Assembly (NCBI GenBank): GCA_016271365.2 | Contig: CM028129.1 | Location: 1,010,179,501 to 1,010,243,500 of the forward strand | Direction of reading: 5' to 3' | DNA from: Neoceratodus forsteri | Lineage: Eukaryota; Chordata; Ceratodontiformes; Ceratodontidae | Length of the DNA: 64,000 bases | Part shown: in pieces, positions 11,744 to 22,690 of the stretch | Position numbering within the stretch: position 1 is the first letter of the stretch | How the letters are laid out: every line of letters starts with the position of its first letter | Notes under the pieces: generated by a model | Told to the model about the DNA's origin: nothing | The model's input: the letters and a program-made list of their open reading frames with translations, nothing else | Database searches by the model: none | Program-made: the position numbers and the translations under genes

Positions 11744-12476
11744 TTAGGTTTTGTTTGACCTTATAGTCCAATAGTTCATTTAATTCCTTTTTAAGGGCTA
11801 TCTGTTCACTATGCCTCCTCTTATCTAGTTTTACTTGTAGCTTTTCCAAAGACAGTATTTTGGATTTTAATGTTTTCTGTTTTTTTATCCTTTGATATTT
11901 CTTAAATACTGCAATAGCTATTAGCTTACCCCTTATTAAGGCCTTCACTGCATCCCATAGTATCCAAGTTGAGACTTCTGGTGATGAGTTCTCTTGAACT
12001 GCTTGCTAGATAAGTTTCTAAAATTGGTCTTGTACTTCTTTATCTTGTAATCAAGAGATGTTAAGTCTCCAGAATGTTGATTTTCTTAAATGATCTAATT
12101 TAACATCCAGATAGAGAGGTGCATGATCTGATATCCCTAGGGGTCCTACATAACTACGTCTCAAACAGTGCTGCATTTCGTTTTGTGTCAGAAAGAGATC
12201 TGTTCTAGAATACATTTGGTGCACTTGAGAAAAACATGTGTATTCTTTGTTGGAACCCTGCAAACACTGTTGGAACTCCATTGGAGCCCTACAAATGCCT
12301 CCAACTATCTTTTTGTCCTAATTCTTTAAAGTAATGTTTTTACTTTCTTAGCCACCTTGTGTTCTTTTCTGGGAAATCCTGAGGTACTATCTAGTTGGGG
12401 GGGTTAATGTAAGGTTAAAATCACCTCCGCAGATCAGTATTCCCTCCATCTTTTCTGCTTTTAGAGTCAATAAGTT
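11744..12476 (-). pseudogene. Tx1-type L1 LINE ORF2: endonuclease C-terminus and linker
   Basis: This is the upstream part of the L1 that resumes at 5885-9050. The minus strand reads 'EGILICGGDFNLTLTPPT' (12450-12395), matching the GDFN motif of apurinic-type LINE endonucleases. It then reads 'YSRTDLFLTQNEMQHCLRRS' and 'GISDHAPLYLDVKLD' (12215-12090), the SDHxP catalytic block. A lysine-rich linker follows ('LEKLQVKLDKRRHSEQIALK', about 11845-11790). The 5' end is lost at about 12476, where a plus-strand LINE begins. Stops separate the blocks. The break at 11742 is exactly the TA target of the inserted Tigger-like element. Confidence 0.8.
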
Positions 12477-12957
12477 TTAATAAAACTCAAAAACTATTAC
12501 AGAAAAGGAAGCCAAGGCAAAATTAGATAGACTGAGTCCAAATAAGTCACAGGGACCTGATGAAATTCATCCAAGAATCTTAAAGGAACTGGCTGATGAT
12601 ATTGCAGGGCCATTGGTAATTATTTTTACTGATTCTATAACTTAGGGTAGAGTTCTAACAGAGTGGAGAATGGAAAATGTTATACTAATTTATAAAAAAA
12701 GGTCCAAGACAGGATTATAAGAATTACAGACCTATTAGTCTAACTGAATTATGGAAGAATTTATTAGGGGTGAAATCGATAAGCACATTACTAATGAGGG
12801 ACCAGTTGACATAAATCAGCATGGATTCACAACAAACAGATCTTGCCTGATTAATTGGTTTTATTCTTTGAACCCTTCAGCAGAGTGCTTGATGAGGGAT
12901 TACTGGTAGATGTATTATTTTTGGACTTCACAAAGGCTTTTGATGTAGTGCAACATA

Positions 12958-13111
12958 CAGTCACAGCCAAAGACATGATCAGATATTTCCTGAAATTTCT
13001 GTGATATTTCTAGAGAAATCTCTTGCTTTCTGCAGTTCCACAGTAAGTGCAGCAGAGAGAATCTCTTTAGAAATATTGCAAAATATCTGACCATGTCTTT
13101 GGTTACAAGTG
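12958..13111. mobile_element. Small TA-flanked MITE inside the LINE
   Basis: The left end 'cagtcacagccaaagacatg' pairs with the right end, which on the minus strand reads 'cacttgtaaccaaagacatg'. The TA dinucleotides at 12956-12957 and 13112-13113 look like a Tc1/mariner-type target duplication. Removal reconnects the LINE frame at its conserved RT region. There is no coding capacity. Superfamily is inferred from the TA only. Confidence 0.75.
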
Positions 13112-14029
13112 TACCAAATTGGTTGAAAAAAATGATTGAACTGAAATTTGGTGTCGATATTATTAATTGTGTGAGTTCATGGCAGGACAATAGAGTACAA
13201 TGAATATCAATAACAGGGCATCTATCCAACTGAGTAACTATGACACATGGTGTAGTGCAGGGATCTGTTTTGGGGCCAATCATATTTAAAGTTTATTTAA
13301 GCTCTATGCAGCCCAAATATAATGCCTGGCTCTGCAAATTCATAGACGATGTGAAATTAGGGGCAGTTGTTAATAATATATCAGCAGTAAAATAATTTCA
13401 GAAAGAGATATGAAATTTGGAGACATGGGCAAGAGTGAATGAACTAATGTTTAACCTGGATAAGTGTAAGGTGTTACATTTGGGTATAAGAAATATGAGG
13501 GCATCCTATGTATTGGAAGGTAAAATTATTCAAGAGGTGAACTCAGAAAAGGATCTGGGTGTAACTATTAATAATAAACTTATGCCTGATGATCAATGCT
13601 GGGAGGCAGCAAGGAAGGGTACATGAATGTCGGAGTGTTTATTTAGAAACATAAGGAATAGGGAGACTCAGGTGGTGGTCCTTTTGTACAGGTCACTGGT
13701 TTGACCACACCTTGAGTATTGTGTTCAGTTCTGGGCCCTGTATACTAAGAGTAATATTGGAAGTCTCAAAAGAATTCAAAGGAAAGCTACCAGATGTATT
13801 AAAAATATGTCAGGTAGAACATATAATGAGAGACTGAGGGAACTGAACATGTACTCACTTGAGTACAGAAGGCTTTGTGGTGATTTATACTTAGTGTTCA
13901 AAGCAATGCAGAATGAAGATCTCTGGAAATGTGTGGAACTAGAAAGGAAGTTGAAAGGGAGTCTGGGTTTCATAAATATCAGTTCAAAAGAAAAAATTAT
14001 AAGACAAATGGAAGGGGTAATTGGTTCAA

Positions 14030-14444
14030 TAGTAAAGGAGAGACTATGTCCAGAGGATAAAATGAAGTCCCAAATCTTGAGTTCTTTTCAAAAGTATAAA
14101 AACATATTTATTTGCACAAATATCTGTTTTTTTCTCAAAATGCAATCCTATTTGTATCTATCCAATATGCAATATCCAAAATAAACAGATCCCTTGAAAA
14201 AGTACCCGAAGGGGTGCAAAATGATTGTCGGGCATTCTTTGTTACACCTTGGGGGGATGTACCTGTGTTTTTAATATTTGTGCAAATACTGTAAAGATGT
14301 TTTTATACTTTTGAAAAGAACCCAAGACTTGGGACTTCATTTTGTCCTCTGGACATAGAGCGGGGTCTCTTCTTTACTACTGTGCAGAACTTTTCTGACC
14401 AAATGCACTGTCTATTTTCCAGGAATGGCTTTTTTTGTGTAGAA
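14030..14444. mobile_element. Penelope-like foldback with 13-bp target duplication
   Basis: The 13 bases 'gtaattggttcaa' occur at 14017-14029 and 14445-14457 and bracket 415 bp. Within it, 'tagtaaaggagag' through 'ttttcaaaagtataaaaaca' (14030-14105) is inverted at 14297-14379, with a 65-bp unpaired tail at the right. The loop contains 'cccttgaaaaagtacccgaa' followed by 'ggggtgcaaaa' (about 14187-14222). This resembles a decayed hammerhead core (CUGANGA ... GAAA) as found in Penelope-like pseudo-LTRs. The variable-length duplication and the tail fit target-primed integration. The assignment is inference; no reverse transcriptase is present. Confidence 0.6.
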
Positions 14445-16311
14445 GTAATTGGTTCAACCAGAGAGTGGTGAACCTATGGAATCGACTTTCTGCAGTAGAA
14501 AGTAATGTAGTTCATTGAGTGCCTTCAAGACAGAAATAGACAGATATATGTGGAAATACAGTGAAGCCCACTTAGCTGCATACTGCATAATCACAAATCC
14601 CGCTTAATTGAATACAATTCTAATTCCCCAATTCTTTTCCTATATTCCACATTATATGCACCTCACTTAATTGCATACTAGTGGCCCATATAATCCATAA
14701 TTTCATGCCTTTCATCCTATTCACCTCCAAACTCCTGCCCGTCCAAGCTGGCAATAGAAAGAATTACCACCCATGGCTCATTAATAGACCCTTGGGCATG
14801 TCAAGCACTGTACAGCAGCCAATTAATTGGCTTTAAACAGGTGTTAAGTGTTTACCCGTCAGGCTACCGGATAAAAAAGGAAGCTCTTTCTACTCCAGTA
14901 GATCACTGTGATAAGTAACGACGGGAGACACACCTAAGAAAAGAAGAGTGCTCTCTCTTTCTGAGAAGGTTAAAGCCTTTAATCTGCTTTCAAGTCCAGG
15001 GGACCTCACTGACAGAGGTAGCATGCCAACTGGGTGTTTCTCAGAGCCAGATTTGTAGGCTCATTAAAAACAGGGAACAGGTACTGCAGGAGTATCAAAC
15101 CAACAGCAATCTCGATAGGAAGCATAAGCAGAATGGGAAGGATACAGGACTCGAAGATGCTGTCCTCTGTTGATTCAAGCATGCTTGTGCTTCTGACATG
15201 CCTGTGTCTGGGCCACTACTCCAGGACTCCAGGAAAAGGCAAGAAAACTTGCCGGAGCAATGGGGAAGCCCGAATTTGAACAGAGCAATGGCTGGTTGTG
15301 CCACTTTAAGGTAAGGCACAACATTGTGTTTAAAAGATTGCACAGTGAAAAGAAGGATGCTGACAAAGCCTCAGTAGAGTGCTGGGTTAGTTCTGTCTTG
15401 CCCACCTTGTTGTCAGATTACCCTGATGAAATAGGAATTTATTATCGGGCCATCCCTGATGGTACACTGACATTCATGGCTGACAACATCGCCAGTAGCA
15501 AAAAGGCAAAAGATCGCCTCACTGCACTGATGTGCAAACATGGATGGGTCACATAAAGTTAAACTTCTTGTTGTTGACAGAAGTAGAAATCCATGATGTT
15601 TCAAGGGTGTGAACATCCAACATTTGCCAGTGACCTATAGAGCCAATCAGAACACATGGATGACAGTGGAAGTATTCACAGAATGGGCTAAGGAATTTAA
15701 CAAGGACATGTGAAGGAGAAAAAAACACACTGCTTTCCTAATTGACAATTGCACAGCACACCCTCAAATAGACCTGTCCCATGCTAAGATTATTTTTCTT
15801 CCCCCAAACACAACCTCCCTGGTCCAGCCACTGGATCAGGGAATAATCTGAAATCTAAAGTGCCTGTATCATCGAAGAATGCTGACCATGGTTATTATAG
15901 CATTCGATGATGAAGCTGCTGTTTTGGCTACTGACTTGGCACTCAAGTTATCCATCTTGGATACCATCCATATGCTTAGCTAAGTTTGCTCGGAAGTTAA
16001 AGGTTGACCATTCAAAATTGTTTTAAAAAAGCTGTTTTTTTTTGAGGGAATCCCCAGAGACAGTTACTGAAGAGGATGAGGATGAGTAAATGGTGTCAGC
16101 CTAAGAAAACATCCCACAAGCTGTCTTTGAGCAATTGGTAGCTGAGGATGATGAGCTACAGTGTGTCGGTATGCTTACTGATGAAGAGATCGCAGCAGCG
16201 GTGGCTCATGGTGACAGTGCACATAGTTACGACAATGATGAAGATGACCAAGAAGAATCACCATTGTCTGTGCCTACTGCTAAAGAAGTCTTACAATCTC
16301 TGATGAACATA

Positions 16312-17934
16312 CAGTGCCTTCAGAAAGTATTCACCCCCCCTTGGATTTTGTCACATTTTGTGATGTTGCAAATTCAAATTAAAGCACATTTATATGGATT
16401 TTTTTTGTCACGTATCTACACAAATTACTCTATAATGTCAAAGTGGAATGAAACTTCTGGAATTTTTTGTACATGTAATTTAAAATAAAAACCTGAAATG
16501 TCTTGATTTGATAAGTATTCACCCCCTTTGCTAAGACACTCCAAATTGAGCTCAGGTGCATCCAATTTCCTTGTGAGATCACTCTAAAGCTTGAATGGAG
16601 TCCACCTGTGGTCATTTCAAATGGTTGACATGATTTCAGAGGAAATACACCTGTCTATATAAGGTCCCACTTTTGACAGTGCATGTCAGAGCAGAAACTC
16701 TACTATGAAGACCAAGGAGCTGTCCGTAGAACTCCGTGATAGAATTGTGAGGAGGCATAGATCTGGGGAGGGGTACAAAAACATTTCTAGTGTGTTGAAA
16801 GTTCCCAGGAGCACAGTCAAGTCCATCATTAGGAAATGGAAAGATTACAGAACTACCCAGACTCTTCCTAGAGCAGGCCGTCCTCTCAAACTGAGCAACC
16901 GGGCAAGAAGGACCTTGGTCAGGAAAGTGACCAAGAACCCAAAGACCACCCTGACAGAACTACAGAGTTTCATGGCTGAGATGGGAGAACCTGTCCAGAG
17001 GACAACAATCTCTGCAGCACTTCACAGATGTAGCCTCTATGGGAGAGTGGCTAGACGGAAGCCACTCCTGAGAAAAGGCCACATAATAACATGCCTGGAG
17101 TTTGCAAGAAGGCACATGGCAGACTCTGAGACCATGTGGCAAAAGATTCTCTGGTCTGATGAAACAAAAATTGAACTCTTTGGCCTGAATGCAAAGCGCT
17201 ATGCCTGGCGCAAACCGAACACAGCTCATCACCGTGTAACACCATCCCTACCATGAAGCATGGTGGTGGCAGCATCATGTTATGGGGATGCTTTTCAGTG
17301 GCAGAGACTGGGGCACTTGTCAGGATAGAGGAACAATGAATGGAGCCAAATACAGGCACATCCTTGAGGAGAACCTGCATCAGTCTGCAATAGACCTTGG
17401 ACTGAGGGTGAATTTACGTTCCAACAGGACGACACCCAAGCATACAGTCAAAGCAACACTGAAGTGGCTTCAGAACAAGGTGAATGTCCTTGAGTGGCCC
17501 AGCCAAAGCCCAGTCTTGAATCCCATTGAGAATCTGTGGAAAGACTTAAAGATTGCGGTTCACCGACGCTCCCCATCCAACTTGACAGAGCTTGAGCAAA
17601 TCTGCAAGGAAGAATGGGCGAAAATCCCCAAATCCAGATGTGCAAAGCTGATACAGACATACCCAAGAAGACCCAAAGCTGTAATTGCTGCCAAAGGCAC
17701 TTCTACAAAGTATTGTCTCAGGGGGTTGAATACTTAAGTAAACAAGATATTTCAGTTTTTAATGTTTCATAAATTTTTGTTACACAATAAAAATATTTTT
17801 GCACCTTTAAATTGTTGAGTATGCTGTGTGAATCAAGGGGGAAAAAATCATTTCAATGCATTGAAAATTCTGGTAGTAACACAACAAAATGTGACAAAAT
17901 CCAAGGGGGGGGTGAATACTTTCTGAAGGCACTG
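16312..17934 (+). mobile_element. Tc1-like DNA transposon with IR/DR ends
   Basis: Both termini begin 'cagtgccttc' and continue 'gaaagtattcaccccc' through 'ttggattttgtcacattttg'. TA duplications lie at 16310-16311 and 17935-17936. A second, inner copy of 'agtattcaccccc'-like sequence lies about 200 bp in on each side (16515-16530; 17720-17738 inverted as 'ggttgaatactt'). This is the double-repeat end structure of many fish and amphibian Tc1 elements. Length 1.62 kb is typical. Low divergence of the ends compared with its Tigger host fits a later insertion. Confidence 0.92.
16705..17737 (+). pseudogene. Tc1 transposase, frameshifted
   Basis: This cut-and-paste transposase would bind the inner and outer end repeats and use a DD34E active site. 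The start at 16705 opens 'MKTKELSVELRDRIVRRHRS', a paired-like helix-turn-helix, followed by 'PRSTVKSIIRKW' and the GRPRK-type hook 'RAGRPLKLSNRARR'. The first catalytic Asp is in '[14 protein letters not shown]' (about 17140-17180). The frame is lost near 17240 and recovered as '[12 protein letters not shown]' and '[16 protein letters not shown]'. Near 17420 'FQQDD' appears in a different frame (second Asp), and the third residue is in 'LNPIENLWKDLK' (about 17515-17550). At least two frameshifts inactivate it. Full-length relatives are about 340 residues. Confidence 0.92.
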
Positions 17935-18650
17935 TATGCTGGTACATAGAACAGAATGCAAGCAGTGAGGCTGATTACTAGGTGTTCTATGAAACAGAGA
18001 ATGTGTGTAACTGAGCAATGAAAGAAAAAACAAGGCTGTCCAAAGTCACCGATCATTTTAAGCAATTTTAACCTTGATTTTTCATGACTGAATCAAGTTT
18101 AAGATTGTGTTCTCCATATCCCTACAGTTCAACCTCCACCCCATGCACCCTGCACCATAATGTGTTTGCAAATCATAACAAGTTCATGCACAAAATGCAC
18201 CTCTTGCAACCTGAACCCTGCACAGTACTGTGGTCACCAATCAACAAACAAGTTCAAGCACAAATCCTACACAAGTTCAAGTTCAGGCACAAAATGCACC
18301 CCTTGCACCCTGTTCCCTGTGTTCACAAAAAGTTACCAGGTCACCTGCTCACCTGATCACTGAGTACAAGCACCATACTGTGACCCAAAAAATCAGCACA
18401 TCACATCAACATATCAAAAACAAGTTTAAGCACAAATGGTGACAACATACAGTACTGTACAAAGTAAAGATGCATCATTATACTCAGGAGGGGTGAGGGC
18501 GATGCCCGCAATTGCGATGACTGCAATGACTACGATGCCTGGAGAGTACTGCTAAGCTGCAGAAAGGCAAGCTCGCATAGACGCATAGCCCGCTTAAATG
18601 CATAATTAGCCACAGTCCTGTGCCTATGCATTTAAGCAGGTTTCACTGTA

Positions 18651-18740
18651 TAATGATGTAATTTCAGGTATAAATCAAGTCGAGTCACAGAGGCCTATAG
18701 CTACCTGACTCGTTTCCTATGTTCCTATGTTTCTATGTAA
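18651..18740 (+). mobile_element. 3' tail of the interrupted CR1-type LINE
   Basis: After the TA that closes Tigger, the sequence continues the LINE 3' UTR with 'cacagaggcctatagctacc' and ends in 'cctatgttcctatgtttcta', the octamer tail typical of CR1-type elements. It completes the element at 12477-14556. Confidence 0.75.
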
Positions 18741-18759
18741 CTCAAACTGAGAAGCTGGA

Positions 18760-19160
18760 GGGGCATATACTTAAACTAAAGTGAGCTTCTGCTCATTATG
18801 ATTCCTTCTAAGAAGAACACACTGTATCTTCCCTCTTTATCTACAATGACTTTTGTGGTCTCAAAAGATGTTCGGTTTGGTATCAGTATGGCCACACCCT
18901 TCCAAAGGCGTTCGGTTTGGTACCAGTATGGCCACAGCCTTCCTCCGCCCATTTTTATAAGAGGATGAATGAATCTGTCCATAACTAAATTTAAAAAAAA
19001 ATTTGTGTTCAATTTGCGAGAGATAAGTCTTTTGAAAGAGTATGAAATCATGTTTATTTTGATGTATGTAGGTTAGTACCTTTTTCATTTTTATTGGGTG
19101 AGTGAGACTGTTGATATTGTAGGTAAGAATTTTAGCTACCTGGCTTGTCATTTTGTTAAT
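18760..19160 (-). pseudogene. Tx1-type L1 ORF2 start: endonuclease N-terminus
   Basis: On the minus strand the frame opens at 19151 with 'MTSQVAKILTYNINSLTHPI' and 'KKVLTYIHQNKHDFILFQKT', matching the start of L1 apurinic-type endonucleases (metal-binding Asn, then the QET-like 'QKT'). It continues 'YKNGRRKAVAILVPNRTP' and, after a short internal duplication (18865-18935), 'FETTKVIVDKEGRYSVFF'. The duplication of about 50 bp ('gttcggtttggta' twice) breaks the domain. The catalytic C-terminal part is absent. This probably belongs with the ORF1 remnant at 21950-22690. Confidence 0.75.
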
Positions 19161-21949
19161 AATAGGATAAATTTCTCCCTTATCAGTGGCGTTACCAGAG
19201 CACCCTGTCCGTCCTTAGATATGCATAAATTATGATGATTTACCCCATTTCATATGAACAACATATAAACATATAACTTTTATAAAACAGAACTGCTTCC
19301 AAAGATGGAGAATATCTTTCATATTCCCTGGTCCTCCGATGGGCTCGACTCATCCTCCTGGTCATCCCCATCTGGTAGGAAGTAGTGGAGAGTTCTGCAC
19401 CATGCCAGGAGCCCATTACTTGAGTCTCTCTGTTAAAGAGAGAGCCCCGATAAAACAGTACAATTGCCATAGGAGCATTTTTCAATACCTACCCACTTTA
19501 TTCTATCCCCTTCCACCGTGGGATAATTGTTCTCATCTAAGTGTGATCATTGCCCCTTTATTCTACTTATTCCCCAATAATTAGTCCACTTTAGTTAGGA
19601 GGTCTTTTAATAAACATGAAAACCTTGTGGATCAGGCTATTCTCAGTGGGGTATCCCTTCTCCTTCATCTAGAGCTTCTGTACAGATTCAGAATATCTTT
19701 CCCTCCTGCCTTATTTCAGAATTGTAACATGTTCCGCAATAATGAAACTGCTTAATATGGGATTTTTTTGTATATTTTCCTGTATATTCCCTAGCTTTAA
19801 AATAAGTTGTCTCCCTCCATACTGCAGTTTGCTTGGCTGATTGGTCTCCTTGGAAGGGGAGTACTCTGCCCCCATTGTAAGAAGGTTTATGAGTTCACCT
19901 TGAGCTTTTAAAATCATATATCCACTGATTTATCTGGTCAGAAGTTCTCTGCCCCCCTGTTCCCCTCCCCAGTCCCTTCTCCTGTCTCACCTTGTTGTTC
20001 TTCCCCATTACACGGGATTACTTTATTTGAGGATCTTATTCCCTTTTCCTCCTTTGGTTTTAAACATTTTCCCCCTTTTGTGTAGTTCACTTTGAGCATA
20101 GAAAAGACAAATACAATATTCCCACGTATTTCTGGTTTATTCTGAACATGACAAAGTCCATTCTCCTTTAACAGTGTTAACAAGCCCCCAACCCCTTCCC
20201 ATATTCCCAAACTCCAGCCGATTTTTGGCCAATAGATGTACTGTCTCAATTAACCTACTGAGGAGTCAGTACTGAAACAATGACATATTCAATTTATTGA
20301 GGGACCAGCAGGATATGTAGTTTGGGATGGCTGCTCCACGTTGCAGTCACCTGGGATCATCCAGTACATATCGTCAATGGACTAGCAGGGAAATCTATGT
20401 GTATCCTATGACATCAATCTCTCCTCAACCTGGCTCTCACTAGGTAAGTAAGTAAGAAACCTCAGAGAGGAAAAGTTTGTTCTTTCAGTAGGGCCTTGAA
20501 TTTGGTACATTGTCTCCCTGCAGTCTGTCGGCGAGCAAAGAAAATGTCGCTGTCTTGACACGTGTACTGGGTGGCCTGCAAGTTCCAGAAGCCACATGAG
20601 TTCAATTTTATTTGGTTTTAAGTTATTCCAATCTGCTACGGTGGGGAAGGGCATCAAGCTTTGATTTAGTAAAAAAATCACTGGAACTTCCTCACTTCAA
20701 GACAAGGGGAAGACAACACAGGGCATAACTGTAAAATATACCTATTTGTTTCAGTTTTGCATATCATTGGGTGAAGCAAATTAATGTAGAAACACTTCAA
20801 GCAAGCTGTGGGGCTTATGAAGGCCCCTGGAGATTTCTTGAGGTTAAAGAGGATATAAGGTGTGAATATGTTAACTGAATTATCAGGGTTATCTTGCCCA
20901 TGTTTATGGGTTTTAGTTATCAGCCCAGAAGCCTTTGTATATTCCTAAGTGGGTTGTCTTCCCTCCCATATTCAATAGATACAAGTTCTCCCCCCCCCAG
21001 CTCTTTCTTATGTTTGACTGGGGTATTCACATTTTCCCCAATGTGTTACTACACTCTATTTCCAGACTAATATCATCAATGCATTAGAAACAGTTCCCCT
21101 TTAACAGAGTCATCCCCCTACAGTCATTGATCTGGCCTATCTGGCCAATAGCTCAGCAGAATCGGTTAATGTTGGGGCCGGTTCTGAGCAGTCATGTTAG
21201 CCTGTTCGTTCTCAGAGTTTGATTTTAGCTCATCAAGAAGCAGCTCCATGGCAGCTCTGTCATCGTCCTTCATCCTCCAGACACCTCTCAGATGCTGCCT
21301 CGTGGTTCCACACCTTGACAAACAGGTTAGTCTCCTTTCAGTCCAGTTCACACCCTTTTTTAAGATTATGGGAGAGTTCTAAAACATCTTAAATGTTAGT
21401 TGTGGAGTCATTTTGTGTAGCATTCTCTTTTGGGGGGACCAACCGATATAAATGGAATTGTCACTATTTTGGCTTCACAGTATGCGGCCTATGTAAGGGT
21501 GAAGCCTTGGGTGTAATGTTTTGGGTGACTTCCAGATAGCTCCAAACTGTTGGAAACTGAATAGGTTCCACGGGGCAGGCCAGGTAGAGTTTTTACAACG
21601 CATCTGCTTAGACACAGAAATAGAAGTACTAACTGCACTTTTGTCAACCGCAAGGAACATGTTGCTCTATAGTTTGAGCATGTAGACCGCAGACTGCACA
21701 AAGTCTTATTTGTGCGGTACAGAGTGTTGTTTTATTTTATGCTTTGAGCTTGAAGCATTAATGCTGTGTTCTTGAGTTCTGTCTATTTTGCCCCTGGAGT
21801 TTATGAAGCAAACCTTGGATGTTTTACATTGTCACTGAGGCAGATTGTTGACCTGCTGCTTTGATTTGTTGTTTTCTATGTTCCATCTCATGTTCTGCTG
21901 TTGCTGGTCTGCTGATGGTTCAGTTTTTTACCTGGATTCTGTGGTCTTG
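19161..21949. other. Unclassified 2.8-kb interval between L1 remnants
   Basis: Minus-strand short frames with Lys/Glu-rich and Gly-rich composition exist (19240-19485, 19938-20249, 21166-21351), but I recognise no domain in them. The interval separates an L1 ORF1 remnant from an endonuclease start on the same strand, where only a short spacer would be expected, so it may be an inserted element. No terminal repeats were found by eye. Confidence 0.4.
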
Positions 21950-22690
21950 TAGACCAGTTCTGGCCTCCATTGGTGTAGTTAGATAGATTTCTGCACCCTC
22001 TTCCCAGAACATCTTCATTTTGGCCCGGTAGGGGGTTTGGAATTGTATTTGCTTTGCTCAGAGTGTTTTAATCATTGGTGTACATTGTAGTCGCTGCTTT
22101 AAGATGTCTGTCAGGTAGATTTGATCAAAGTACAGTCTGGTGCCGTTATATTGGCTCTTTTTTTTTCTGCCAGGCTAATCAGAAGACCTCTTTCTTTGAC
22201 CCTGTAACTTGCAAATTTCATGGTTCTGTTGGCTTAGGAAGAAAGGCCCTAAGGGCTCACTCTATTTTAATGCCCATTGTTGGGTGCAGTGCCAGCGTGT
22301 CTTTTAGAAGATCAGTCAAAAAATCACACATATGTCCTGTTTTAGTTCCCTCAGGCAGACCTGTTAACTGAAAATTATCTCTCCTGGATCCGGCTTCAAG
22401 GTCAGTGTACTCTCTTGTAACACCTCTGTACATTAAATGATAGATTCTAAGGCAGTTCCAAGTGGTATGCACCATCTTCCACAATCACCATGCACTACTC
22501 CACCTCCTCTAACCTGCCTTCCATGCTGTCAAGTTGCTCATTTAATAGTTTAAATTCTTGCTTGTTTTCCCTTTGAGAGGCCTTTTAGTAGAAGCTCAAA
22601 TCTATTTCTTGTGAGCCATTCACCTTCACAGTCTGTGTCATAGCTTGGGCCTCTCAAGCTGGCAGAAGACTTGATGCGTCTGTGATCTTT
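21950..22690 (-). pseudogene. Tx1-type L1 ORF1 (RNA-binding protein) remnant
   Basis: L1 ORF1 proteins coat the LINE RNA with an RRM and a C-terminal domain. On the minus strand 'DLEAGSRRDNFQLTGLPEGT' (22413-22355) matches the start of the RRM. It is followed by a 'IKIERAHR'-like stretch near 22260, then 'YNGTRLYFDQIYLTDIL' (about 22160-22110) and 'YRAKMKMFWEEGAEIYLTTP' (about 22035-21975), which correspond to the C-terminal domain. Frameshifts and stops interrupt it. The order of blocks is correct for the minus strand. Upstream it runs into the 600-bp repeat at 22690-23270. Confidence 0.75.

Larger units (their letters stand above)
12477..14556 (+). pseudogene. CR1-type LINE, 5'-truncated, multiply interrupted
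   Basis: Plus-strand blocks are 'KAKLDRLSPNKSQGPDEIHP' (12512-12570), 'DINQHGFTTNRSCLINW' (12808-12860), a degraded 'AFDVVQHT' (12935-12955), then after a 154-bp insertion 'PNWLKKM'. These are followed by 'WARVNELMFNLDKCKVLHLG', 'SEKDLGVTINNKL' (13425-13590) and 'SGRTYNERLRELNMYSLEYR' (13807-13870). The tail of the protein ('NQRVVNLWNRL'-like, about 14455-14485) follows a 415-bp foldback. The element stops at 14556, where Tigger begins, and its 3' end resumes at 18651-18740 with 'cctatgtttctatg'. It differs in sequence from the 9743-11511 CR1. Many stops are present. Confidence 0.8.
14936..18072 (+). pseudogene. Tigger/pogo transposase (CENP-B-like), broken
   Basis: The family binds the terminal repeats with an N-terminal CENP-B/psq helix-turn-helix and cuts with a DDD/E nuclease domain. 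Seen here: 'RRVLSLSEKVKAFNLL' (14946-14993), then in another frame 'EVACQLGVSQSQICRLIKNR' (15018-15077). After that comes the nuclease part 'YPDEIGIYYRAIPDGTL' (15419-15469; the family's usual DET reads DEI), then '[20 protein letters not shown]' (15732-15790) with the second acidic residue, and '[10 protein letters not shown]' (15820-15848) with the third. The acidic C-terminus (16135-16310) is split by Tc1 and resumes at 17964 with 'FYETENVCN' and 'EKTRLSKVTDHFKQF' before a stop near 18071. Several frameshifts and stops make it inactive. Confidence 0.85.
14559..18648 (+). mobile_element. Tigger/pogo DNA transposon carrying a nested Tc1
   Basis: The terminal repeats are 'cagtgaagcccacttagctg' on the left and, on the minus strand, 'cagtgaaacctgcttaaatg' on the right. 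TA flanks lie at 14557-14558 and 18649-18650. Without the Tc1 the element is about 2.46 kb, within the usual size of autonomous Tigger elements. It encodes a broken transposase (about 14936-18072). The 3' non-coding part (18100-18440) has loose repeats of 'caagttcaagcacaaa'. The element interrupts a CR1-type LINE, whose tail continues after 18650. Confidence 0.88.

Noticed and set aside
19938..20249. 103-codon minus-strand frame as a gag-like gene
   Set aside because: Composition alone is not evidence; no zinc knuckle or other motif is present.
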